Assembly: GCA_965198565.1 (NCBI GenBank)
Contig: OZ240665.1
Location: 806,001-870,000, forward strand
DNA length: 64,000 bases
Direction: 5' to 3'
From: LMUY01 sp965198565
Lineage (GTDB): Bacteria; Pseudomonadota; Alphaproteobacteria; Acetobacterales; Acetobacteraceae
Under the pieces are notes generated by a model, which saw only the letters and a list, made by a program, of their open reading frames with translations, was not told where the DNA came from and did no database searches. This document shows, one piece after another, positions 42,876-50,550 of this stretch. The position numbers and the translations under genes are program-made. Numbering within the stretch: position 1 is the first letter of the stretch; each line of letters begins with the position of its first letter.

Positions 42876-43531
42876 GGCAGGCGCCGAGCCCGAACCACGA
42901 CGAACGCCCGCCGGGCGTGCCGGTGGACATCCTGCTGCTGCACTACACGGGCATGCAGTCCGCCGCCGCCGCGGTCGACCGGCTGCGGGACCCGGCGGCG
43001 CGGGTTTCATCGCACTATGTGGTGGAGGAGGATGGATTGGTTTGGCAGCTCGTGCCGGAGCAGCGGCGGGCCTGGCATGCTGGCGTGTCGTTCTGGCGCG
43101 GCGACACGGTGCTGAACGACCGCTCGGTGGGGGTGGAGATCGTGAACCCCGGGCATGAATGGGGCTACCGGCCGTTTCCGGCGCTGCAGATGGCGGCGGT
43201 GTGCGAGCTGTGCTTGGGGATTTTGTCGCGCCACCCGATCCCGGCCCGCAACGTGATCGGCCACAGCGACGTGGCGCCCGACCGCAAGGACGACCCGGGC
43301 GAGTTGTTCGACTGGCGCGGCTTGGCGGGCAATGGGGTGGGGCTGTGGCCTGCGGCGGGCGAGCCGGTGACGGACGTGCTGGGCGCGCTGGGGGCGATCG
43401 GCTATCGCACGGACTTGCCATTGGAGGTGCTGCTGCGTGCGTTCCAGCGCCATTGGCGGCCGGAACGGGTGGACGGTTTGGCGGATGCGGGCACCCGCGA
43501 ACGGCTGGGGGCGTTGGTGAGATCTTTCTGA
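42872..43531 (+). CDS. N-acetylmuramoyl-L-alanine amidase (AmiD/AmpD type)
   Basis: Zinc amidase of 219 residues that removes peptides from (anhydro)muropeptides. Conserved residues lie in LLLHYTGMQSA (His), VSSHYVVEEDG, SVGVEIVNPGHEWGYRPF and VIGHSDVAPDRKDDPG (His and Asp). A C-terminal peptidoglycan-binding-like helix bundle follows (residues 165-219). It has no signal peptide and starts at GTG 42872 overlapping the DjlA-like stop, so a cytoplasmic recycling role like AmpD fits best. It lies just upstream of the dcw region. Confidence 0.9.
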   Translation: MRQAPSPNHDERPPGVPVDILLLHYTGMQSAAAAVDRLRDPAARVSSHYVVEEDGLVWQLVPEQRRAWHAGVSFWRGDTVLNDRSVGVEIVNPGHEWGYRPFPALQMAAVCELCLGILSRHPIPARNVIGHSDVAPDRKDDPGELFDWRGLAGNGVGLWPAAGEPVTDVLGALGAIGYRTDLPLEVLLRAFQRHWRPERVDGLADAGTRERLGALVRSF

Positions 43532-43537
43532 AGAGCT

Positions 43538-43561
43538 CCCTCTCCCGCCAGCGGGAGAGGG
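43538..43561 (+). repeat. Palindromic repeat, hairpin only
   Basis: Hairpin ccctctcccgc/gcgggagaggg without a recognisable tail, 6 bp after the amidase stop. It may act as a terminator. Confidence 0.75.
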
Positions 43562-43623
43562 AGTTTGACCTGGTGAGTGTGTGCGATTGGGCTGTGCTAC
43601 GCTCAAGCTGAAGGAGAGCGCCG

Positions 43624-44175
43624 ATGAGCATGCCGCAGCGGGTGGCGATGACCCCGCAAGAATACCTCGAGTGGGAACAGCAACAGGAAGAACGCTGGGA
43701 ATACGACGGCTACGGCCCCGTGCTGATGGCCGGCGCGCGGGAAGCGCATGCGGACATCCAGGCCAACCTGATCACAGCACTGCGCACCCGGCTGCGGGGC
43801 AAGCCATGCCGCGCCTATGGCACCGACATGAAAATGGCGACCGGCCTCTCCTACCGCTTCCCGGACGCTCTCATCGTGTGCAGCCCGCGCGACCGCGGGC
43901 GGCTCGTGGCGGAAAACCCGGTGGCCGTATTCGAGATCACCAGCGATTCGACAGGCGGCACCGACCGGATCACCAAGTTCTTCGAATACCGCCAGATCGA
44001 GTCCATCCAGCGCTATATCATCATCGAGCAATCCATAATCGGCGCGGAAGTGTTCAGCCGGGCCGAAGACTGGGCCGGCCGCATCCATCGGGGCGGGACG
44101 GTTATCCACATCCCCGAGGCCGACATCGAATTCCCACTCGACGAGCTATACGACGGGCTCGACCTGCCGGCTTGA
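43624..44175 (+). CDS. Uma2-family (DUF820) putative nuclease-fold protein
   Basis: Protein of 183 residues with a PD-(D/E)XK nuclease-like fold. The Uma2 pattern is visible: MTPQEYLEWEQQQEERWEYD at the N-terminus, YRFPDALIVCSPRD with the PD, VAVFEITSDSTGGTDRITKF with the ExT-like acidic/basic pair, and YIIIEQ. Uma2 proteins are numerous in cyanobacteria and scattered in other phyla; their function is unknown and the nuclease activity is inferred from fold. It follows an aaggag ribosome site. Its presence between the amidase and rnpB looks like an insertion into an otherwise conserved order. Confidence 0.85.
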   Translation: MSMPQRVAMTPQEYLEWEQQQEERWEYDGYGPVLMAGAREAHADIQANLITALRTRLRGKPCRAYGTDMKMATGLSYRFPDALIVCSPRDRGRLVAENPVAVFEITSDSTGGTDRITKFFEYRQIESIQRYIIIEQSIIGAEVFSRAEDWAGRIHRGGTVIHIPEADIEFPLDELYDGLDLPA

Positions 44176-44200
44176 CGCCGCGCGCCCGCCACGCGCACAC
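44172..44200 (+). promoter_or_regulatory. Possible rnpB promoter
   Basis: TTGACG at 44172-44177 and a weak gcacac at 44195-44200 are 17 bp apart and place transcription start close to 44208, where the RNase P RNA begins. The -35 overlaps the stop of the Uma2 gene. Speculative. Confidence 0.35.
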
Positions 44201-44207
44201 ACGCTGG

Positions 44208-44650
44208 GTCAGGCGGCTGGACGGCCGCTGCCCCTCGCGTGCCTTTGTTTCGGAAGCGGGGGGTGGAGGAAAGTCCGGGCTCCACGGGAAAACGGTGCCG
44301 GCTAACGGCCGGCGGGGGCGACCCTAGGGAAAGTGCCACAGAAAACAAACCGCCTGCTCAGTTGATTGGGCAAGAGTCGCCTGGCGGCTCGGCAGGCAAG
44401 GGTGAAACGGGGCGGTAAGAGCGCACCGCGCTGCTGGCAACAGCGGCGGCAGGGTAAACCCCACCGGGAGCAAGACCGAATAGGGGCGGCCGGCGGCGCC
44501 CGTTGCCTGAAAGGGCGCGGACGGACGCAGGGGCTTTCCCGCCCCGCCGCCCGGGTTGGTCGCGTGAGGCGTGCGGCAACGCACGTCCCAGAGGAATGGC
44601 CGTCCATCGCCTTCGGGCGGGGACAGAACCCGGCTTACAGGCCGCCTGAC
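44208..44650 (+). ncRNA. rnpB: RNase P RNA (type A)
   Basis: Catalytic RNA of RNase P, about 443 nt, which matures tRNA 5' ends. The P1 helix pairs gtcaggcggc at 44208-44217 with gccgcctgac at 44641-44650. Universally conserved cores are present: gaggaaagtccgggctccac near 44268, agtgccacagaaa near 44332, gggtgaaacggggcggtaag near 44400, agaggaatggccgtc near 44590 and acagaacccggcttac near 44623. Ends are set by P1. It lies between the Uma2 gene and mraZ. Reading frames seen inside it are not genes. Confidence 0.97.
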
Positions 44651-44954
44651 ATCTTCCGCTACATCTCCGGCTCAACTCGTTCCGCCAGTGTTCGATCCAC
44701 TCAATGCTCCACAGGAACAAAAGTCGAACCTGGTGGCAGATCTGGCCCGAATCAGCCGTCTACCAAGCTTTTCTGTCGCACGATGGTAAGTCGGGCGTCA
44801 AAACCAAGACAAACCGAACCAAACGCAGTAATGCCGGTCTAATCCCTTTGACGCCCATTAGTGCCCATGATATCCCACGGCATCCCATGGAAATGGTGGT
44901 TCGGGCGCGCCCGTCCTTGTCAGGTGCAGGTCAGAAGGGGTTCGCCGGGCCGCG
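44651..44954 (+). other. Non-coding leader between rnpB and mraZ
   Basis: About 300 bp of lower GC than the surroundings with no credible gene. It should hold the main dcw promoter; I cannot place -35 and -10 boxes with confidence. The only clear element is the MraZ-box-like array at 44853-44887. Confidence 0.7.
44853..44887 (-). promoter_or_regulatory. Four TGGG boxes at 10-bp spacing (MraZ operator candidate)
   Basis: On the minus strand the motif TGGG(A/C) recurs at 44883-44887, 44873-44877, 44863-44867 and 44853-44857, with spacers of 5 bp, that is one helical turn per box. The array lies 68-102 bp upstream of mraZ. MraZ proteins are known to bind TGGG-type repeats with 5-bp spacers upstream of mraZ in E. 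coli. Here the TGGG sequence is on the strand opposite mraZ. It predicts autoregulation of the cluster by MraZ. Confidence 0.75.
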
Positions 44955-45425
44955 ATGTTTCAGTTCCTGGGCACGCATCTGAACCGGCTCGATGCCAAGG
45001 GACGCGTCTCCATCCCGGCCGCCTTTCGCGCCGCCCTGCGCAGCGACGCCGATGCGGAGGGGCAGGCGCCGCTGATCCTGCGCATGTCGCACAAATACCC
45101 GTGCATCGAGGGCTGGCCGACGGGGCGGTTTGCCGAGCTGGCGACTCCGCTGGGGCACTACAATCAGTTCAGCGACGCCCACGACAACATGTCGAGCACG
45201 CTGTTCGCCGACGCGTTTCCGGCCGAGGCGGACAAGGAGGGGCGGATCGTGCTGCCCGGCGAGCTGGTGGAGTATGCCGGGTTGACCAACCAAGTGACGT
45301 TCATGGGCATGGGCGAGCTGTTTCAAATCTGGGAGCCGACCGCCGCCGCGCGCCGCCGGGCCGAGGCGCGCGAGGCGGCGCGGCTGCAGCAGCTCAGCCT
45401 GCAAAGCGCACCGGCGGCGGCATGA
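44955..45425 (+). CDS. mraZ: MraZ transcriptional regulator of the dcw cluster
   Basis: DNA-binding AbrB-like regulator of 156 residues. It has two copies of the family core: KGRVSIPAAFRAAL (about 15-28) and KEGRIVLPGELVEYAG (about 95-110), and EYAGLTNQVTFMGMGELFQIW. An Ala/Arg-rich tail of about 20 residues follows. It overlaps rsmH by 4 bp. Known MraZ proteins repress or tune the dcw promoter; four TGGG boxes upstream support that here. Confidence 0.96.
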   Translation: MFQFLGTHLNRLDAKGRVSIPAAFRAALRSDADAEGQAPLILRMSHKYPCIEGWPTGRFAELATPLGHYNQFSDAHDNMSSTLFADAFPAEADKEGRIVLPGELVEYAGLTNQVTFMGMGELFQIWEPTAAARRRAEAREAARLQQLSLQSAPAAA

Positions 45426-46357
45426 TGCACATCCCGGTCATGCTCCCCGAAGTGCTGGGCGCGCTGCAGCCACAGGGCGGCGCCACCTATCTGGACGCGA
45501 CCTTCGGCGGTGGCGGGTATGCGCGCGTCATCCTGCAGGCGGCGCCCTGCACGCTGTGGGCGATCGACCGCGACCCGGACGCCATCGCCCGCGGCGCTGC
45601 CCTGGCCGCCGAGCACCCGGGGCGGCTGCACCTGCTGCATGGCTCGTTTGGGGACATGGTGGCTCTGCTCGCCGCCCGCGGGGTGGAACGCTTGGACGGC
45701 GTGGTGATGGACCTGGGCGTCTCCTCGTTCCAGATCGACGACCCCGCGCGCGGCTTCTCGTTCCGCGCCGACGGCCCGCTCGACATGCGGATGGACCGCG
45801 CCGGCCCCACCGCGGCGGACCTGGTGGCCACGCTGCCCGAGGCGGACCTGGCGGACACGCTGTATCAGCTTGGCGAAGAGCGCCAGTCCCGCCGGATCGC
45901 CCGCGCGCTGGTGCAGGCGCGGGCCGAGGCGCCGATCACCACCACGGGACAGTTGGCTTCGATCATCCGCCGGGTCGTGCGCGCCGACGCGTCGGGGATC
46001 GACCCGGCGACCCGCTCGTTCCAGGCGCTGCGCATCCGGGTGAACGACGAGCTTGGCCAGGTGGAACGCGCGCTGGCGCAGGCGGCCAGCCTGCTCGCGC
46101 CGGGCGGGCGGCTGGTGGTGGTGTCGTTCCATTCCGGCGAGGACCGGATCGTGAAGCGCTTCATGCAGGATGTCGCCGGCCGCACGCCGCTTCCCTCGCG
46201 CCACCAGCCGAGTGCGGCGACGCAGAGCGGCGCCGGGTTCCGCCTGCTCGCCGCCCGGGCGCAGCGGCCGAGCGATGCCGAGTGTCATAGCAACCCGCGG
46301 GCCCGCAGCGCGCGCCTGCGCGCCATCGAACGTCTTGTGGAGAATGCCGCGCCATGA
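45422..46357 (+). CDS. rsmH: 16S rRNA (cytosine1402-N4)-methyltransferase RsmH
   Basis: SAM-dependent methyltransferase of 311 residues that modifies C1402 of 16S rRNA. The N-terminus HIPVMLPEVLGAL, the SAM motif LDATFGGGGYAR, AIDRDPDA, LDGVVMDLGVSSFQID and RSFQALRIRVNDEL are diagnostic. Tandem ATGs at 45422 and 45425 overlap the mraZ stop; the first is chosen. It overlaps ftsL by 4 bp. Confidence 0.97.
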   Translation: MMHIPVMLPEVLGALQPQGGATYLDATFGGGGYARVILQAAPCTLWAIDRDPDAIARGAALAAEHPGRLHLLHGSFGDMVALLAARGVERLDGVVMDLGVSSFQIDDPARGFSFRADGPLDMRMDRAGPTAADLVATLPEADLADTLYQLGEERQSRRIARALVQARAEAPITTTGQLASIIRRVVRADASGIDPATRSFQALRIRVNDELGQVERALAQAASLLAPGGRLVVVSFHSGEDRIVKRFMQDVAGRTPLPSRHQPSAATQSGAGFRLLAARAQRPSDAECHSNPRARSARLRAIERLVENAAP

Positions 46358-47088
46358 TGCGACCGATCACCTGCCTGTCCCTGATGGTGGCACTGGGGGC
46401 CGGGCTGTACCTCTATCAGGTGAAGCACCGGGCGCAGTTGCTCGACCAGGACATCAATCGCACCGTCAAGCTGGCGGACGCGGCGCGGGAGCGGATTGGG
46501 CTGCTGAAGGCCGAGTGGGCGCTGCTGGAGGATCCGCAGCGGCTGCAGGACCTGGCGACGCATCACCTGCAGTTGCAGCCGTTGGCGCCCAGCCAGTTCG
46601 TGCGGCTGGAAGATTTGGCGGCGCGGCTGCCTGCGGTGGTCGTGCCGGCCGCGCCTGCGGAGCCCCTGGTGGCGGCCGCAGCGCCCGCAGCCGAACCCGC
46701 GATGGCCGCCCGGGTGGCGCCAGTGCTTCCCGCGATGTCGCTGCCCGCGACGTCGGTCGCGGACGTTGCGGAGCCCGCGAAGCCAGCCCCTGCCCCGGTG
46801 CACCCTGCTCCGCCGCGGCCGGCCCGCCCGACCATGGTGGCGAGCCTGGCCAAGCCGGCGCACCCGCTCTTCGCCCCGGTCGTGCGCGCGTATGAACCGA
46901 GTTCGCTCGGGGTGCATGCGCCCACGATCCAGACCGCCAGCGCCTCCGCCCCGGCCGCACCGCCGCCGGTGCCGTTCGTCGGCTCCGCGCTCGGCATGGC
47001 GCGCACCGGCATAGCCCCGCCCGTCCCCGTTCCGCAGGCGGGTGGGCTGGCGGGCGGGGGCAGCCTCGGCTACCCCGGCGCACGATGA
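46354..47088 (+). CDS. ftsL: Cell-division protein FtsL with long Ala/Pro tail
   Basis: Bitopic divisome protein of 244 residues. A short cytoplasmic end and membrane helix (about 4-22) are followed by a coiled coil (25-85) containing LKAEWALLEDPQRLQDLATHHL, the FtsL-type DPxRLxxLA motif. The following 150 residues are a low-complexity Ala/Pro-rich periplasmic tail. Typical FtsL is 90-130 residues. It lies between rsmH and ftsI, overlapping both by 4 bp, which fixes the identity despite weak sequence conservation. Confidence 0.88.
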   Translation: MMRPITCLSLMVALGAGLYLYQVKHRAQLLDQDINRTVKLADAARERIGLLKAEWALLEDPQRLQDLATHHLQLQPLAPSQFVRLEDLAARLPAVVVPAAPAEPLVAAAAPAAEPAMAARVAPVLPAMSLPATSVADVAEPAKPAPAPVHPAPPRPARPTMVASLAKPAHPLFAPVVRAYEPSSLGVHAPTIQTASASAPAAPPPVPFVGSALGMARTGIAPPVPVPQAGGLAGGGSLGYPGAR

Positions 47089-49112
47089 ACGAGCCGCCGT
47101 CCCCCGACGCGCCGCCGCCGCCGTCCGCCCGCCGCGGCACTCCGCGCATGGGCGCCGTGCCCCGGATGGAGAACGTGCGCGTCACCACGCCCGACCTGCT
47201 GCGTCGCAATGCGCTGGAAAAGACCCGCGGCCGGCTGTTGCTGACGGCCGCCGGGTTCATGCTGCTGTTCGGCGCGGTGATGGCCAAGCTCGCCACCGCC
47301 ACGATCATCTTCCCGATGCTGCCGAAGCTGCAGGCCGAGGCGGTGCACGTGCCGACCCCGGGCGAAGCGGTGCAGCCGCTGGTGGACGGGGAGCTGCCGC
47401 CGACGCCGGCGGTGCATCCGCGGGCCAGCATCGTCGACCGCAACGGCACGCTGCTGGCCGTGTCGCTGCCGATGGCGGGGATCTACGCCAACCCGAAGGA
47501 GATGATCGACCCGGCGGATGTCGCGCATAAGCTGGTCTCGGTGCTGCCGAAGCTGGACGAGGCGGCGGTGCGCGCGCGGCTGAGCGAGAACAAGCAGTTC
47601 GTCTATCTCGCGCGCCAGATCACGCCGCATGACCAATTGGCGATCAATGCGCTCGGCATCCCGGGCATCTACTTCCAGGCCGGCGCCAAACGGCGCTACC
47701 CGCTCGGCCGAGTGGCGGCGCAAGTGCTGGGCGGGGTGGACGTGGACGACCGCGGCATCGCCGGAGTGGAGCGGTATTTCGACGACCGGCTGCGCACCGA
47801 CCCGACGCCGCTGCGGCTCTCGATCGACGTGCGGGTGCAGGCGGTGCTGCGCGACGAGCTGGCCAAGTCGATGGACGAGTTCACCGCCATCGGCGGCTGC
47901 GGCATCGTGATGGACGTGCGCACCGGCGAGGTGATCGCCATGGTGAGCCTGCCCGACTACGACGCCAACAAGGCCGCCGAAGCGCCGCCGGAAGACCGGT
48001 TCAACCGCGCCGTGACCGGCATGTACGAGCCCGGCAGCACGTTCAAGCTGCAGACCGCCGGCATGGCGCTGGACAGCGGCGCGGCCCAGCTCTGGAACGA
48101 ATACGACGCGGCGCACGACATCCATATCGGCCGCTTCACCATCACAGACTTCGAGGGCAAGCACCGCTTCCTCTACCTGCCCGAGGTGCTGGCGTACTCC
48201 TCCAACCTGGGCGCGGCGCATATCGCGCAGGCGGTCGGCTCCGAGCGGCAGCGCGCCTGGCTGAAGAACATGGGCATGTTTGACCGCGTGAACGTGGAGC
48301 TGCCGGAAGCCGGCCGCCCGATCGTGCCCAGCGCGGCCAATTGGGGCGAGGCGACCAACCTCACGGTGGGGTTCGGCCACGGCATCGCCGTCAGCCCGCT
48401 GCACGTGGTGCGCGGCACGGCGACGCTGGCCAATGGCGGCGTGCGGCTCAACCCCACCCTGCTGGCAGTGGACCCGAGCGACCCGCCGCGGGTGGGCGTG
48501 CGCGTCATGCAGCAGCAGACCAGCGACACGATCCGGCGGCTGATGCGCCTGGTGGTGACGGACGGCTACGGCAAGCCCGCCGATATCCCGGGCTACTTCG
48601 TCGGCGGCAAGACGGGCACGGCGGAGAAGGTCGGCGGCCACACCTATCGCAAGCACGCCAACGTCAGCGCGTTCATGAGCGTGTTCCCGATGAACGCGCC
48701 GCGCTACGCGGTGTATTTCATGCTGGACGAGCCGCACGGCAACAAGAGCACCGGCGGCTTCTCCACCGCCGGCGCGGTGAGCGCCCCCGCGGCGGGCCGG
48801 GTGATCGCCAAGATCGCGCCGATGCTGGGGCTGCTGCCGGACATCCAGGACATGGCGGAGATCCAGGGCGAGTTGACCATTCCGCTGCAGCCGCCGCATG
48901 GCTACGTGCCGCATTGGACGGGGTCGCTCAGCTTCGTGCCGCCATCCGAGCCGCTGCCGGCGCCTGCCGTCGCCGCAGCGTCTGCGCCGCCGGACGCGAC
49001 GGCCCCGGCACCGCCGCGCCGGCCGGTCCCGGTGCGCTGGTCGCCGCAGGGCGTGCGGCACGAGGCCGAGGGCGAGGCGCCGCCGGTGCGCACGCAGCTT
49101 GCAGCTCACTGA
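47085..49112 (+). CDS. ftsI: Division-specific transpeptidase FtsI (PBP3)
   Basis: Septal peptidoglycan transpeptidase of 675 residues. A membrane helix near residues 45-65 is followed by the PBP dimerisation domain and transpeptidase domain with Ser318 in EPGSTFKLQTAG (SxxK), Ser372-Ser373-Asn374 (SxN) and Lys509-Thr-Gly (KTG). A 40-residue basic/Pro N-terminus and a 70-residue Ala/Pro C-tail (from about 610) extend beyond the usual size. It overlaps ftsL and is followed by murE after 1 bp. Confidence 0.96.
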   Translation: MNEPPSPDAPPPPSARRGTPRMGAVPRMENVRVTTPDLLRRNALEKTRGRLLLTAAGFMLLFGAVMAKLATATIIFPMLPKLQAEAVHVPTPGEAVQPLVDGELPPTPAVHPRASIVDRNGTLLAVSLPMAGIYANPKEMIDPADVAHKLVSVLPKLDEAAVRARLSENKQFVYLARQITPHDQLAINALGIPGIYFQAGAKRRYPLGRVAAQVLGGVDVDDRGIAGVERYFDDRLRTDPTPLRLSIDVRVQAVLRDELAKSMDEFTAIGGCGIVMDVRTGEVIAMVSLPDYDANKAAEAPPEDRFNRAVTGMYEPGSTFKLQTAGMALDSGAAQLWNEYDAAHDIHIGRFTITDFEGKHRFLYLPEVLAYSSNLGAAHIAQAVGSERQRAWLKNMGMFDRVNVELPEAGRPIVPSAANWGEATNLTVGFGHGIAVSPLHVVRGTATLANGGVRLNPTLLAVDPSDPPRVGVRVMQQQTSDTIRRLMRLVVTDGYGKPADIPGYFVGGKTGTAEKVGGHTYRKHANVSAFMSVFPMNAPRYAVYFMLDEPHGNKSTGGFSTAGAVSAPAAGRVIAKIAPMLGLLPDIQDMAEIQGELTIPLQPPHGYVPHWTGSLSFVPPSEPLPAPAVAAASAPPDATAPAPPRRPVPVRWSPQGVRHEAEGEAPPVRTQLAAH

Positions 49113-49113
49113 C

Positions 49114-50550
49114 ATGGTGCGCGCGGCAGACATGGTGGCGGCGGGGCTGCCCCCGATCCCCATCACCGGGCTTACCGCCGACAGCCGCGCGGTGTCGCCT
49201 GGCTTCCTGTTCGCCGCCCTGCCCGGCGCCAAGCAGGACGGCCGGCGCTTCATCGCCGATGCGGTGGCAAGGGGGGCCGCGGCGGTGCTCGCCCCGGAGG
49301 GCACGGATTGGCCCGCCGGCGTGCCGCCCCGCCCGCTGATCCAGCACCCGGAGCCCCGGCGCGCGCTGGCCCGCATGGCGGCGGCGCAGGCCGGGCCGCA
49401 ACCGGCGACGGTGGTGGCCATCACCGGCACCAACGGCAAGACCAGCACGGCCGAGTTCCTGCGCCAACTCGCCCAGCCAGTGCGCCCTGCCGCCAGCCTG
49501 GGCACGCTCGGAGTGATCGCGCCGGGCCACGCGGGCAGCGGCGGGCTGACCACGCCCGACCCGGTGGCGCTGGCGGAGACCCTGGCTGGATTGGCGCGCG
49601 AGGGCGTCCAGTTCGCCGCGATGGAGGCCTCCTCGCACGGGCTGGCGCAATACCGGCTGGACGGCGTGCGCCTGGCGGCGGCCGGGTTCACCAACCTGAC
49701 GCGTGACCACCTGGATTATCACGGCAGCTTGCAGGCGTATCGCGCGGCCAAGCTGCGGCTGTTTGCAGAGTTGCTGCCTCGCGGCGCGCCCGCCGTGGCG
49801 TGCACCGCGTTGGACCCGGACACGACGAGCGACCTGCGCGCTGTCGCCGCCGGATGCGGGCTGCGGCTGGGCTTCGTGGGGGAAGGCGGCGACGCGATCC
49901 GGCTGCTGCGCGCGGTGCCGCATCCGGGCGGGCAGCACCTGGAGCTGCAGGTGGGCGGAGGCCGGCACGCGCTGGACCTGGCGCTGCCGGGCCGGTTCCA
50001 GGCGGACAACGCCTTGCTCGCGGCCGGCCTTGCGATGGCGACCATCGACCCGGCGGCGTGGCAGCGCCTGCCTGCCCTGGCTGGCGTGCGCGGGCGGATG
50101 GAGCTGGCGGCCAGCCTGCCGAATGGCGCGGCCGTGTATGTCGACTATGCCCACACGCCGGACGCGCTCGAGCGGCTGCTGCAAGCCTTGCGCCCGCACA
50201 CCGCCGGGCGGTTGCACGTGGTGTTCGGCGCCGGCGGCGACCGGGACCGCGGCAAGCGGCCGCTGATGGGCGAGGCCGCCTGCCGCTTCGCCGACGCGGT
50301 CATCATCACCGACGACAACCCGCGCTCGGAAGACCCGGCCGCCATCCGTGCCGCCATCCGCGCCGCCTGCCCTGGGGCGCGCGAGATCGGCGACCGCGCC
50401 ACCGCCATTGCCGCCGCGCTCAACAGCTTGGGTCGCGGCGACGTGCTCGCGGTGGCGGGCAAGGGGCACGAGAGCGGGCAGACGGCCGGCGGCGTCACCG
50501 TCCCGTTCGACGATGCGGACACCGTCCGGCGCCTGGCCGGAATCGGATGA
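49114..50550 (+). CDS. murE: UDP-MurNAc-tripeptide synthetase (meso-DAP adding) MurE
   Basis: Cytoplasmic ligase of 478 residues that adds meso-diaminopimelate to UDP-MurNAc-L-Ala-D-Glu. The ATP loop is GTNGKTSTAEF (Lys109), the middle part has NLTRDHLDYHG, and the motif D401-N-P-R404 (ITDDNPRSEDP) marks diaminopimelate rather than lysine specificity. The start ATG at 49114 follows the ftsI stop by 1 bp. It overlaps murF by 4 bp. Confidence 0.96.
   Translation: MVRAADMVAAGLPPIPITGLTADSRAVSPGFLFAALPGAKQDGRRFIADAVARGAAAVLAPEGTDWPAGVPPRPLIQHPEPRRALARMAAAQAGPQPATVVAITGTNGKTSTAEFLRQLAQPVRPAASLGTLGVIAPGHAGSGGLTTPDPVALAETLAGLAREGVQFAAMEASSHGLAQYRLDGVRLAAAGFTNLTRDHLDYHGSLQAYRAAKLRLFAELLPRGAPAVACTALDPDTTSDLRAVAAGCGLRLGFVGEGGDAIRLLRAVPHPGGQHLELQVGGGRHALDLALPGRFQADNALLAAGLAMATIDPAAWQRLPALAGVRGRMELAASLPNGAAVYVDYAHTPDALERLLQALRPHTAGRLHVVFGAGGDRDRGKRPLMGEAACRFADAVIITDDNPRSEDPAAIRAAIRAACPGAREIGDRATAIAAALNSLGRGDVLAVAGKGHESGQTAGGVTVPFDDADTVRRLAGIG

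Noticed and set aside
44300..44650. Open frames inside the RNase P RNA
   Set aside because: They overlap conserved RNA cores and have no ribosome sites or family resemblance.
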